Assembly (NCBI GenBank): GCA_036873755.1
Contig: JAVTVY010039274.1
Coordinates: forward strand, 62,001 to 126,000
DNA: 64,000 bases
Source of the DNA: Hanleya hanleyi
Taxonomy: Eukaryota > Mollusca > Polyplacophora > Lepidopleurida > Hanleyidae
Direction: 5' to 3'
A program made the position numbers and the translations under genes. Below the pieces are notes generated by a model. That model had not been told where the DNA came from. It was given only the letters and a program-made list of their open reading frames with translations, and did no database searches. Shown piece by piece: positions 1 to 12,439 of this stretch (position 1 is the stretch's first letter; the number at the start of each line of letters is the position of its first letter).

Positions 1-251
1 CACACTATACTTGAGTGAGATTTTCACTCAACTTGAGTTACTTTTCACTCAACTTGAGTTAAATGCAATTAACTTGAGTGACATTCACTCAAGCATAAGA
101 GGGGCAATTGATCCCACGCAAGTTGAGTGAACTTGAGTGGTTTTAACTCAAGTTGAGTGAAAAGTAACTCAAGTTGAGTGAAAAGTAACTCAAGTTTGAG
201 TGAACAGGTACGTTTCACTCAAACTGGAGTGAAACAGTTCACTCAAGTTTT
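1..251. repeat. Palindromic CTCAAGTTGAGT foldback element
   Basis: The sequence is built from CACTCAACTTGAGTT-type units in one orientation (about 1-90) and their reverse complement (about 120-250), so it can fold on itself. Positions 97-117 carry an AAGAGGGGCAATTGATCCC motif that closely matches the terminal inverted repeat of the MITE at 58,607-58,813, so this is probably a diverged member of that family. The left end may lie outside the window. Confidence 0.7.
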
Positions 252-2394
252 TTAGGGAGTAGATTGCTATTTCCCAGCGTATCTGATCGGTATCAATCCC
301 AAATTTTCCTTTCCAAAAACTTATCGGTCATGGCTAATTTTTTAATACTGCACGATTATTAATATTGTGAAGTATTGTGCCCAAGGACGCAGCACATCCA
401 CCTGCGACCGAGGGCATACAATTTCACAATAATCGCGTAGTATTCTATTTATGATATACCTATGGTATTTCTTGAAGATCTCGAATGAATATAGCCATCA
501 CAATCGGATTGAGTCAGTTTTATTGTTTTGAGATGGAAGAATACACCATAAACGAACGACTGCGGCTAATTCACGTTGACGTCCCTCTGAATGAATACAC
601 GGACTCATGCATATTCATTAATAAATACATGAATGAAATGGCCCAGTGCATTCTGGTCTTACTACTGATCATTCATAGCATTCGCGACTGCTCGGCCTAT
701 TCCGTCGAAGTCATATAGTACCTCGCGCATTAATGGTGTAAGGATTTTACAGCTCTCAGCTGTAAACCATGGTCCGCCACACGTGAGGCACGAGGCACAT
801 CAGATACTATAGGATGTGTCCCCGCTCTCATAGTCCTCGTTGTATTTCTCTCTTATCAGGAGATACAATATATATCCAAATAAAATGGATATTCCCTTGA
901 TTCTACCCGCGAAAGATCTCTTCTAATTTGATGTGTTTCTCGTGGTTTTTCTTCTCGATCGGGTCTCCATCAGTGTCCACGGTAATGGAAGTCAACAGCT
1001 GACATGCGTTGTTTGGAGTTTCGGCGTGAAACCTTGCTTTCAACATGGATGCCAATATGGATTTCTATCAGTGCGATACGAGGTACTAATATCCTACATT
1101 ATCCGAGACCGTGTCGAGTGAATTCATGTTTGTTGAAACGGAAGAAAAGTAGTTCCGATCGGAAAGTTGCCGACGACACAGTTGAACGTTGTCAGGCAAC
1201 CGTCGGGACCTCCCACAATGATGTCAGGCGGACTTGATATATTGCGTGCATGGGATGGAAATATATCAAACCTGCTGATTTCATATCTTGTTCATACTAA
1301 AAAAACTATACGAATATTATAATGCTCAATATCGTTTGCTAACATATCTGTACTTTCTCTCCAGGCATTAAGAACTATTTGCTCGACACAATACGTTGTT
1401 TCTTCGCCAATCTAGATAATATTAAATCGTATCTGCTTCCCCATTTGAATATGTCGCTTGCAGGATTGTTTCTTCACTAATCTGAATGGTTTACCCAAGA
1501 CTTTGGGATGAACTTCGTTGCGCATATATATATTCCATTAGTTTATGAGATGCAAAGCCTAGTTGACTGTGTAACCATGTCATCGAAAGACACATTTCTA
1601 ACATAATTTACCACATTTAATCCAGGTTATCTTTTTGCAACTCAATGCAAACTGCACACATATCAGAAAATATTCGAGAAAAACTCATCCAATATCTATC
1701 TGATTTTCATTCTGTTTAGTCACTATTAACCCTGATGAGGTGTCCGTTTCAGAAATATATATTAAAAAAAGAATTCCTTTTAATTCATGGCGAAATATTT
1801 ACCGAATTGGTGGTGTCAATTGTTCGAGAATTTTCCGCGATCTTCCCGCGTTCGTTTTTTATCATTCTTTTTAAAGCTCTTCCATAAAATAAAAATCCAT
1901 GTCTATATTTTTCATCTCGAGTAATATAGGGTTATGAGTATATAAATATCATCTTTGTATCTTCAGTCGTTTTCTTGTAATGTTTACAGGATAAAATGTA
2001 ATGCGAATTTAGCAGAATTCTTAGCGCCGAGCGGAACATTCCGCTATGTTAAAAGTGGGTCACTGACACACGACACACATATCAGAATATAATCGCGCAA
2101 AACTCCAGCAAATAGGGTGAGTATCCACGTTTTTTTTTTAAATTTAGATAATGAATAATATTTGAAGATGTTTTGTTAGGATTTCTAGGCAAATTAATGG
2201 ATATTTTAGAAATATAGGACGCCGAAAAGTGTTGAAAACCGCTCCAATCTTGAAATTCCCACAAAAAAATGTGTTACACGTTGTCCTGTAAAAATTACAA
2301 GAAAATGAATGAAGATACAGAAATCATAATCCTATAATACTCGAAATGAAACATATGTTTTGGGATTTTTCATTTTATAGCAGCAATAGAAGCG
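252..2394. other. No gene recognised
   Basis: AT-rich sequence. Short open frames at 485-718, 933-1,237 and 2,082-2,264 have no recognisable domain, no splice context and no repeat homology elsewhere in the window. I see no exon here that I can support. Confidence 0.5.
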
Positions 2395-3524
2395 CTTTAA
2401 TATGATGGCCGTGAAAGGACATCGCTGTATTGTGTTATGAATCTGGACCGACACACGAAGGCAGGATGCGAAGTCGCGAAGGCAGGATGCGAAGTCGCGA
2501 AGCCAGGATGCGAAGAACGAAGGCAGGATGCGAAACGCGAAGTCAGGATGCGAAGGTAGGATGCGAAGTGCGAAGCCACGATGCGAAGCGCGAAGTCCGG
2601 ATACGAAGTCCAGATGCGAAGCGCGAAGTCAGGATGCGAAGTCGCGAAGGCAGGATGCGAAGTCGCGAGGCCAGGATGCGAAGCGCGAAGTCAGGATGCG
2701 AAATGAAAACATGCAGCACGAAGTTAGGATGCGAAATCAAAACAATGCGAAGCGCGAAGCCAGGATGCGAAGTGGCGAAGCCAGGATGCGAAGCGCGAAG
2801 TCAGGATGCGAAATCAAAACAATACAATGCAAAGACTGGAAGTGGAGCGCGAAATCAGGATGCGAAATGAAAACATGCAGCACGAAGTTAGGATGCGAAA
2901 TCAAAACAATGCGAAGCGCGAAGCCAGGATGCGAAGCGCGAAGTCAGGATGCGAAATCAAAACAATACAATGCAAAGACTGGAAGCGGAGCGCGAAGTCA
3001 GGATGCGAAGTCAGGATGTGAATCGCGAAGTCAGGATGCGAAGCGCGAAGTCAGGAGGCGGAATCAAAACAATGCGGAGCGCGAAGTCAGGATGCGAAAT
3101 CAAAACATCAGCATTGCGCATGATCCTATCAAAACGAGGCCGGTTCGTAGCCCTGATTCCTGATATGCATTGTAGGGGCAATTGAAGATTATTGCTGGTT
3201 GTTGTTATCACAGCAAGGGATAAAGTAAAATTATTCTGATGTGTGCCGGTACCTTTGCTTTGCATTACTGATGTTTTATAGAAATTCACAAATGGTTATT
3301 TGAATATTTTCAGATCTGGCGTTTCGGGAATGATTAAAACCGACCCGAATAATTGATAATTAATACTGAAGCGCTCAAAGCTTTCGTAAGACTCTAAGTT
3401 AGCCTGGTGACTGTTCAGGTTGACATTTTTATTCCAATCTTGCAAAATTTCCAGTTAGCCTGGTGTGTGCATGGGCCGTACCATCTAGGAATAATTGAGA
3501 ATTATTGCTTACCAGATAGATTGG
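2395..3524 (+). repeat. Left arm of a large inverted repeat
   Basis: The arm starts at CTTTAATATGATGGCCG and runs through a minisatellite and about 400 bp of unique sequence to CAGATAGATTGG. The same sequence recurs as reverse complement at 5,260-6,287, with point differences and different minisatellite copy number. A further short inverted match lies in the spacer (about 4,026-4,053 against 5,124-5,156, CTGTTTAGCAT and its complement). This suggests either a foldback-type mobile element or an inverted duplication with later insertions. Confidence 0.85.
2440..3115 (+). repeat. Minisatellite, 20-bp GATGCGAAGCGCGAAGTCAG unit
   Basis: Tandem units near GATGCGAAGCGCGAAGTCAG, with variants ending GCCAG or GGCAG, run through the left arm. 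A longer block containing AAATCAAAACAATGCG and AATACAATGCAAAGACTGG interrupts the array and recurs about 165 bp apart, giving a second level of repetition. All frames stay open because of the unit's composition; the predicted Arg/Lys/Glu-rich peptides are by-products of the repeat. Confidence 0.9.
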
Positions 3525-5259
3525 TCTTTATATATAGTGTTTTAGTGTAATTTTCCATGCTTGACAAACACGGGCTCTCGCTTTAAAATATGGCCATGTA
3601 TGAGTATTATGGTAAGCTATATTATTATTTAGTGATTCTAAAAAAAATTTAAATTTTAAAATTGAAAAAAAATTAAATTTTAAAATTGGAAAAATTTTAA
3701 ATTTTAAAATTAAAAATGCAATTTAAATCAAAAAATTTAAAAAATATATCTCTGACACAACAGTGCTACTTAGCCCTGTGTCCGAAACGATTCTAAGATG
3801 GTGGTTTGTACAAATTTAAGATTGTTGATGTAAAATGTGAAATCAAGGATCAATATTTCCATACATTCTTATTATGTGCTAATAAATATATACACACGGA
3901 AACAGATAGACTATTAACAAGCAGTAATATAATTAGCTGTTAGTTTGGGGCTATTGTCTCGTTTGCTCGTCACACCATGCCAAAAGTCTACGTACACAGC
4001 AATATCGTAATTCGCGAACATTGGGCTGGTTAAAAAAGTTTCCTGTTTAGCATCACCGCCCGCCCCGAAATATTCGGCCGCCCCAATTTTTTTTATTATT
4101 ATTCTTTTTTCCTCCTCATCTTTGGAATCGACGCTCCGAGACCGAAGTCAAGCGAGTTAGAAGTAGATATCTCAATAAATGTACACTAAAATTTAATGAA
4201 ACTAGATCCAGATACAAGCCAAACGATTTTTCTGTTCAATAAACTAGTTACATCATTCATCCGACGATGCATATAGTTTGGAGTCCGAAGTCGAGATTGT
4301 CAAGGCCGAGGCCACCAAACATTGCCAATTTATTGTTTCCCTGTTTACGTCAACCCTTTGGAATATAAGCATAAATAAAGAGATATTCTTGTCTATTCTA
4401 TATGGTACAAATCGGCCGTGTTCTCATTCATTTCCAGAATTCCCAGTCAGTGTCCACCACAGAAACATTCAAGTCAAGTAGTTCGATAAAACAGGCTTTC
4501 GGTGTGCATTTAAAACTTGCACAGTTATAAACCAGAATTGAAAATACACAAATTGATATATATTTGTTCAAATATTATTCGAAATTCAAAACCATCTATC
4601 ACTGAGTAATAATACCGCATAGTATCATAACGGTTCTCGGAAACGGCCTCAGTCCCGCTAAACGCATGTCGCTCTCGCAACGGTCCTTTTCAGGGCCACA
4701 CAAAATGTACCGTCTTCCCTCGAGGTTTAGGCCTATCGGCTCTGCAAAATCATGATCATCGACATGGATCGCTCAGCCTCATTATGGAATCACAACATAC
4801 CCTAATTAACAAATTTAATAATAAGAGTTTGACAACAATTTACGTGGAGGGTGTTCGTAGTCTATATCATGTTATTTAGTCCAAATGTCATTTTCCGCCG
4901 CCAAACTGTCACACTAAAAATAACACGTGGGAGATAGCCGGATGCCATGGGAATTGGCCCATTTATGTTTGAATAAGAGTAACTGGGTTCCCGTTTTCAA
5001 GATAAATTATTGCTGGTTGTGAGTTTCCACAAATATAGTGAAGACAGGAAATCATCCATTGATAGAATAACAAAAATCCACAAAAACGAGGCAATGTTTT
5101 GGGATTTTATTTTTAACATCATGCTAAACAGGAAATTAATTTTAACCAGCCTTGGGATGATCTGTTCAACCTGAAATGTATGAGACTAAGTCCTGCGAGA
5201 GTGTTAGCACTTCGACGGTTAGCATAATGTTATTAATACTGCCACTTTGATCTGCTTAG
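3525..5259. other. Spacer between inverted-repeat arms, no gene
   Basis: Loop region of the inverted repeat. It holds an AT-only stretch (about 3,640-3,745, AAATTTTAAA-like) and a short open frame at 4,278-4,481 with no recognisable domain. No transposase-like protein was seen, so if this is a mobile element it is non-autonomous. Confidence 0.5.
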
Positions 5260-6287
5260 CAATCTATCTGGTAAGCAATAATTCTCAATTGTTTTTAGAT
5301 GGTCTGCCCCATTCACACACCAGGCTAACTTGAAATTTTGTAAGATTGGAATAAAAATGTCAACCTGAACAGTAATTAGAGTCTTACGAAAGCTTTGAGC
5401 CCTTCAGTATTAATTATCAATTATTCGGGTCGGTTTTAATCATTCCCGAAACGCCAGATCTGAAAATATTCAAATTACCATTTGTGATTTTCTATAAAAC
5501 ATCAGTAATGCAAAGCAAAAGGTACAAATTAGAATAATTTTACTTCCTCCGTTGCTGTGATAACAACAACCATCAATAATCTTCAATTGCCCCTACAATG
5601 CATATCAGGAATCAGGGCTACAAACCGGCCTCGTTTTGATAGGATCATGCGCAATGCTGATGTTTCGATTTCACATCCTGCCTTCGCGCTCCGCATTGTT
5701 TTGATTTCGCATCCTGACTTCGCGCTCCGCATTGTTTTGATTTCGCATCCTGACTTCGCATCCTGACTTCGCGCTTCGCATCCTGACTTCGCGCTTCGCA
5801 TCCTGACTACGCATCCTGACTTCGCGCTCCGCTTCCAGTCTTTGCATTGTATTGTTTTGATTTCGCATCCTGACTTCGCGCTTCGCATCATGGCTTCGGC
5901 ACTTCGCATCCTGGCTTCGCCATTTCGCATCCTGGCTTCGCGCTTCGCATTGTTTTGATTTCGCATCCTGACTTCGCGCTGCATGTTTTGATTTCGCATC
6001 CTGACTTCGCGCTTCGCATCCTGGCCTCGCGACTTCGCATCCTGCCTTCGCGACTTCGCATCCTGACTTCGCGCTTCGCATCCTGACTTCGCGCTTCGCA
6101 TCGTGGCTTCGCACTTCGCATCCTGCCTTCGCATCCTGACTTCGCGCTTCGCATCCTGCCTTCGTTCTTCGCATCCTGGCTTCGCGGTTTCGCATCCTGC
6201 CTTCGCGACCTCCCATCCTGCCTTCGTGTGTCGGTCCAGATTCATAACACAATACAGCGATGTCCCTTCTCGGCCATCATACTTTAA
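5260..6287 (-). repeat. Right arm of the large inverted repeat
   Basis: Reverse complement of 2,395-3,524. The unique part (5,260-5,675) aligns across LINE-free sequence including GTTAGCCTGGTGTGTG and GCGTTTCGGGAATGATT on the minus strand. The minisatellite follows, then the same outer flank (ACAATACAGCGATGTCC). No target-site duplication was obvious at the outer ends. Confidence 0.85.
5675..6235 (-). repeat. Minisatellite, inverted copy of the 20-bp array
   Basis: Same GATGCGAAGCGCGAAGTCAG-type unit as 2,440-3,115, on the minus strand, including the AATACAATGCAAAGACTGG interruption (about 5,830-5,850). It is shorter than the left array, consistent with independent copy-number change after the inverted duplication. 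Confidence 0.9.
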
Positions 6288-6334
6288 AGAAATATATATA
6301 TATCGCAAACTCTACCAAACTTTCTCCGAAACGA

Positions 6335-6560
6335 CAAAAGATTGAGAGCTGACATTTTCTGACTTTGTAGTTTATCATATTGGGGTTATTTTGAGCCTAT
6401 ATTTACACCCCTCGGGCAGAGGCTCATGAGTAAATTAAAAATGCCGGCTATGTGGGTTACCAGAAAAGTGATGTTTTCGCCATTTTTCTTCAAAATTGCC
6501 ACTTTTCCTGGGCTAAAACTATTTTATTTCGCATCAGATTAATATTTACTAATTTATCAA
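6335..6560 (+). repeat. Dispersed repeat family A, partial copy
   Basis: Shares segments such as ACGACAAAAGATTGAGAGC, GGCTCATGAGTAAATT and GTGATGTTTTCG with 51,885-52,295 (same strand) and 9,195-9,625 (opposite strand). A shorter match lies at about 22,700-22,805. No coding potential was seen. Confidence 0.8.
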
Positions 6561-7375
6561 AAATGGCTGAGCGTAACTGAGTAACTCCAGGTATAGACCG
6601 CTCTTTGTGACAGCGTAACTGCGTAACTTCGTCGATGGACCATTTCTTTTTGCTCAGCGTGACTGCGTCATTTCGTCAGATCCTTTCTCTTTTGCTCAGC
6701 GTAACTGCGTAACTCCGATTATAGACCTCTATTTTCCTGAGAGCGGAACCGCGTAACTTCGGCGAATTTTCCTTTTTGGTCAGCGTAACTGCGTAATTCC
6801 AGTGAACGTCTGGTTCATTTACTCAAGTGTAAATGCGTAATTTCATCAGACACTTTCTCTTTCAGACAGCGTAACTGCGTAACTTCGTCGATGGACCATT
6901 TATGTTTACTCTGCGCGACTTCATCTGACCTTTCTCTTTTGCTCAACGTAACTGCGTAACTCCAATGATAGACCTTTCCTTTTATGAGAGCGTAACTGCG
7001 TATTTGGGGCGAATTTCCCTTTTTTCAACGTAACTGTGTCACTCCAGGACTAGATGCTTTCTCGTTTCTCAGTGTGACTGCCTAACTTTATTTGTGGCGT
7101 TCCCTTTTTGTCATGCAGCGTTGCCCAGGGATAAATCCTTGCTCTTTGTTGAACAGCGTAACTGCGTAACCCCACGTATAGACCTATCTTTGTGACAGCG
7201 TAACTGCGTAACTTCGTTGATGGACCATTTCTTTCTGCTCTGCGTAACTGCGAAACTTCGTAAGATCTTTCTCTTTTGCTAAGCGTAACTGCGTAAACCC
7301 AGCTCTAGACTTTTCTTTCCCCTAGAGCGTAAATGCGTAACATTCTCTTTTTCTCAGCGTGAACTCCGATAAAAT
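6545..7375 (+). repeat. GCGTAACTGCGTAACT tandem array with higher-order period
   Basis: About 15 diverged units of roughly 55-60 bp, each opening with a variant of AGCGTAACTGCGTAACTTC and followed by a pyrimidine-rich run. A longer block (TATAGACC...TTTGTGACAGCGTAACTGCG...GATGGACCATTTCTTT) at about 6,590 recurs at about 7,165, implying a higher-order repeat of about 575 bp. Confidence 0.85.
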
Positions 7376-9100
7376 TCTACTCTTTTACTGAAAACATAAG
7401 TTCGGGGTATGGCGTCTGTGAGATTTGTACCTTACTGTATCTGATAAACCGAGAAATGCCATGAAATCGGTGAGCTATGTACAGAGACTGAATGAACAAT
7501 TAGTCCTGAAGCACTGCATGTATGTTAAACCTAGAAATGCTAGTGTCAGTGAATAATGCGTGTATTGGCTATACACAGTGGTCTGTGTCTATGACAGGAT
7601 AAGTACGCGGTTGCATGGTATGGTAATGGATCGAAAGTGCTACACAAATTTTCAACGACAACGGTGAATAACATTAGGAATATGAAAGAAACTCGAGCGA
7701 TGTCTCTGTAGTATTGGAGTTTACTGCAGCGAGATAAGGAGAACGGTGTGTTCTCCCTACCTTCGCGTGTTTGGATTCTTTTCAACAGAAATGAACCCAA
7801 CAAAAATGAAAAAAATGGTCTTACACTGTGCGAGTTGCGATGAGATAATGCTTCCGTTTGAGCCATAATATACCTTACTTTTGAATACTACGCGTCATTC
7901 TGTTGTGGCAATGCACCGCATCAAAATCATTTTGATATCCAGGACAGAATGAACCATTTCAAGTTTGAAAGTTCCGTGAAAGGTCTAATTTATAGAACTT
8001 TATAGATAGTTATGCGTTGAAGAGGCTTTTAAGGTATAAACAGTACATGTATATGATTTACTACACAACCGTCTCGCGCATTCAACAGCGTCTGACCTTT
8101 TTATTTGGGATCTCCATCGGGAGTGTAACTCATAGTATTTCGGCGATAGAACTGGCTACTTTAAAATGTTGAAACAATTTATAACGGCTTGTCCTTAAAA
8201 ACAGGCGGTGGATCATTTTAATGGTTATTCCATGCTAATGAATTGCACCAAGAAGATCTGTGTATGAATTGCAAATTTTAGTCGTACAGGTAGTGTGTGG
8301 TATTTTCGTGTACTTAGCAAAGAGCGGATTTACACAGTAGTTTCTCAAAGAACAAAACGTCAGTTTCCCGTCAAACAAGGATGACCATTTCAAGGTCTTT
8401 GGATACTTCACGTAAGACAGTTCTCTATTTGCGGAACAATATTTTTTTCACACCAGGATGTATAACCTCGTCGTTTTTATAACCGACCACAAGCCAGTTT
8501 TTTTAAAATATGATATGAGGTTCAATCGTTCTACCCAAAGCATTTAAATAGGATGGTATTCTTAGTTCTTGGGAAAATTAACGACAATTGAACTGGATGG
8601 ATGCAAGGGTGTACTTGAACACTCCATCGCACTATTGCAGGCTTAACAAGTACTGAGGAATTCACGGCGCGCTGAGTCAGCAATGAATAGAAACCAGATG
8701 GCAAACAAGATCGACCTATGTGCTATTTCTGCCTCTCTAAAAATCAGTCTAGTTTTCTCGGTGGATGAAATGTACGAGACGGTTGTATCCCAATATCTCG
8801 AATTAATGAAGAATACTACACTCTAACATCGCCTTCATATAAGTTATTACCAAAAGTTTGCTCTCTCTGACTGTAGCTGAATTGATTTTTATTTATTTCC
8901 AGTGCATTTGTCGTCTGTGAATTGTACACTCGTGTTCTTTGTCAAGCATTTCACCATCCGAAGACAGCTACTAATATTAATCCTGTGTATATTTACACCA
9001 GCCTTAACTGGAGAAACTGATCAATCGATACTGCTCAATCTCAAATCTTGTGTTAGTTTTCTATTTACATTTCACGTTAACCCTATCTGGTCTTGGCTTT
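7376..9100. other. No gene recognised
   Basis: Open frames at 7,546-7,866 (minus) and 8,902-9,159 (plus) have hydrophobic stretches but no recognisable domain and no convincing splice or promoter context. I see nothing else here. Confidence 0.45.
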
Positions 9101-9109
9101 TTTTTGACC

Positions 9110-9640
9110 TGTCCAAGCCTATGGCGGGGGGGGGGGCGGCGAAATGCCTCCCCCCCTAATTCTTTTTCTTATCCCTCGAGTTAGGGAGCGGAACTTACCA
9201 CAGGGTCCCCTTGGGTCAAGCTCCACCAGAAAATATTTTTAAAATCCAAGGTGGCCGCTTTGATGACGTCACAGTGACGTGCATTTAAAAAAACGGCATT
9301 TTTTTGGTAGATTTTTCGGTCACATTTTTCGAATTTTTTATTTATGCAATTTCTTCGCAAAAACTGCATGATAAATTAGTAATTATTAATCTGATGTGAA
9401 ATAAAATAGTTTTTGCCCACTTTTCATCACAGAAAGCAAAACTTTTGAAGGAAAATGACGAAAACATCACTATTCTGGTACCCCACGCGGCCGCCATTTT
9501 GAATTTACCCGTGAATCTATGCTCGGGGGTTACGCAAATATGTTCAAAACGACCCCACTATGATAATCTTTCAAATCACGGAGTGTCACCTCTCATTTGT
9601 TTGTCGTTCCGGAGATAGCGCAGAAAGTTTGGTAGGGGAG
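9110..9640 (-). repeat. Dispersed repeat family A, long minus-strand copy with G/C hairpin
   Basis: Reverse complement of the copy at 51,820-52,300. Both begin beside a run of 11-17 G followed by a run of C (here G 9,126-9,136 and C 9,150-9,156), then a TTGACCCAA...TGACGTCA region, an AAAAATTCGA block and a CATGAGTAAATT-like block. No open reading frame of note. It is likely a non-autonomous element of unknown class. Confidence 0.75.
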
Positions 9641-11211
9641 AGAGTCATTTTCGTCTTACCCAAGTAGGGTTATGGCTATCCATGATCTCCATGCTTATTC
9701 ACAGGTCAGCGATCAGGATCAGGGACAAAATCATAAATTTCACCGACGAGTGCCGATTGTTGCGAGAGAAAATGTAGCGGAAGAGAGAGAATTAAATTTA
9801 ACGTCGCTTTCAACAATATTTCAGCTAAATAGCGGCGATGTTATGTTATATTGCGTTTAATTGTTGCTGTATATGGTGACATTCTGCTGATCTACGCTTT
9901 GTCCCCGAGGCTTACCCTCTGTACAAATCACTGTGATCGCAGTTTTGTAACTGGATAAAGTGATGGACAATGAAGTGCTTGGTCGACGTCGAGCCTCGCA
10001 GATATTAATACTCCCTTGCTTGAATTGTTTGCCAAGCTGTGGGATCACATGACTTCTTGTCAGTACGCCAGCATCTTCTCCATCACCCTTGTTATATTGC
10101 GTTTGATCTCTGCATTCATCTGCTCGTGCCTGCTGACATATTGCCATTATAACGACATCTAAATGCAAATAACTCTAAGAAAGGCACTTACCGCTCAATG
10201 TAGTCATATACTAGGACGAAAAGGCCCTGGCAAATCTGTGTCGGGGCTGGGTGTGCGCAGATACACTCCATTCTGAACAGTTCAATTTTATGTGAAATAA
10301 CAGATGAAAACAATACAATGGCTAGCTATAGTAAACCTAAAAAATATCACATCGATATCATGTCACTGAGACGTCACCAGTGCCGCCATTATAAAACTAC
10401 ATGAATCTAGTCAATGGTGTATGCCATCAAAACAATGGAAATTTCAGATATGTAGAACGGTCGGAGACGATGTGTAAGTGGAGTGTGCCATCGTGCTATC
10501 ACCCCACTCCTATTCTGCCATATCGTTTTCCGATAAAAATCCTACGTCAGCGACCACTCCAGACCGAGATAATGTATTAGACGGATAACCAATTTCAGCA
10601 AGGGGACAACTAATAATATGACCAACACTGAGGAAAAACAGGACAACCTAGCCATGGGTCGGACTCCGTATTCTTAAAAATCGCGGTCCAGAGACACCTG
10701 ATACAGGATACTGTCCGAGTTACTCTATTCCACATGGGTTTTGCGACGGACAACGAAAGATCAAGACAACGGTCATCTCCACACCGGCCTACACTGTCGA
10801 AATCATCCGAAAATTCTTGTTCGTCCTGACTTGGAAGAAAGTCGGATGTGCCCCTTTAAGATTTCCCACCCGCTTTCAAATGCTCTACGAATACCTTTTG
10901 CATGACCTATCAGTACCCTGTATTCAAAATATTGTCGTGTGGGGTCATGGGAATTCTTGACAGTGTCCCGACATCTTCTTCTCCCCACCATTGTGTGTTG
11001 TGCTTAACTGCTTCTAATCTCACAGGGGATGTGTTTTATCAACAAAGTGTCATGTCGACATATATCATATCAGATATGAGCCAGACCAACTAATTTGCTT
11101 TCCACAAAGGGGCCATCATGACCGGTAAATACTATGGGGTATCTACATAGTCGATATTCCTCTATTTACCCGAAGCTACCGAAGAAACTGTATCCGAAAC
11201 TTCTAGGCTCA
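9641..11211. other. No gene recognised
   Basis: A minus-strand open frame at 9,857-10,168 (polar, Gln/Arg/Asp-rich N-terminal half) and a plus frame at 9,672-9,860 were inspected. Neither shows a known domain, and exon boundaries could not be supported. Confidence 0.4.
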
Positions 11212-11345
11212 AGGTTCAAGGTTCATGGTTCTTTATTCGCTGATCGTAGCGCCCATTAGGCTATAGATAATCACAATACAAGGGGGACAACCCTACATAC
11301 TAATTATACATTGATTAGATTCATATAATAGTACAATGTTAAACT
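11212..11345 (-). mobile_element. Possible 3' end of a LINE
   Basis: On the minus strand the sequence reads AGCGAATAAAGAACC, a polyadenylation-like signal, followed by short CCTTGAA heptamer repeats. This resembles the short-repeat 3' tails of CR1/Jockey-group LINEs. No reverse transcriptase sequence was found upstream, so it would be a heavily 5'-truncated copy. It could equally be an unrelated sequence with a small heptamer repeat. Confidence 0.3.
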
Positions 11346-12439
11346 CAAAAGGGAGAGACTCCACAGTCAATAATAAAATACCGACAACATTTTAGCAAGT
11401 ACCATACATGGCTAGTTTGTAAAAAATGCGAGTGTGCCTTATCACACCAGCAGAACCATTTTAAATCCCGAAGGAGGTACCTTCCGACTAATTATGAAGT
11501 ACACAGTATGCGTGATATTGTAACAATGCGGAGAAAGCTTCACGTGAACAATTATGTGGCAAAGCTATAACTCTAATCAGGTACCTGGTATAGGCTAATA
11601 GCTTATTATTTAGCAAATAAATATTATTACATCACTGCTGCAGAGAAGCTCTGCTACGAATTAACATAAAGTCATGAACATATTCCCCCAAGGTGTCGTC
11701 ATGGTTAAATTGAATAATATCAATATCTGCTTCATACTCTTTTATTGTCAATCTTCATACAAGAATGAACCTTAACATAAACTCTGTGATTGGCTGGATT
11801 TCCCCAAATTTTCAGCCAATGAAAATTCTGGATTACCATTTGAAAATTTGAATTGATCAATCAAATGTTTCTAGACTGGGAGATATCACGTGACGCACTG
11901 TTGTTTCTAGAAAGCTCTAATGAGATCATGCGTTCAGGTAGTCAACCTTACAAAGATGATACTACCATCCGGGCATTTAATCGTGTAGTTTATTTCAACG
12001 CGCTACGCATCTAAAACGAAATGATACGTGGTGCTCAGTTTCTGTTCGAAGGTCAGCAATTGAACTTCGATTATGCATTATTTATTAGAATTCCAGATGG
12101 CCATTTTTATCTTAGGTTCTCCATTCACCAGCTTGAATAAACGTAGACCCCTGGAGAGAAAAAAAAACAGAAATAGGTCAGCGGTGTATTGTCACAAAGA
12201 ATGAAATCAGAGAAATATCCTTAGTTAAAGACGAAATGTATGACTAAGCCTAGTTAAATGATTAAAAGAATTCGAAATATGGAGAACAAAAATTTCTCTC
12301 CAGTCCAGCTGTTTAGCAAAATATTTTTTACGTAAAAGATCATACCAGCTTATAATTTATTTGAATGGTCAACACAGACTGTCATTGGTCCATGTACTCG
12401 TTTAGTGTTTGTCACTGCGGGTCCTCTCCCTGATTCCAT
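11346..12439. other. No gene recognised
   Basis: AT-rich sequence without convincing exons, RNA genes or repeats shared with other parts of the window. Confidence 0.45.

Noticed and set aside
2440..3115. CRISPR-like array
   Set aside because: Repeats are directly tandem without unique spacers of constant length, and the genome is eukaryotic.
2430..3163. Arg/Lys/Glu-rich open frames of 146-211 codons
   Set aside because: All are translations of a 20-bp minisatellite open in several frames on both strands; the same happens in the inverted copy at 5,583-6,308.
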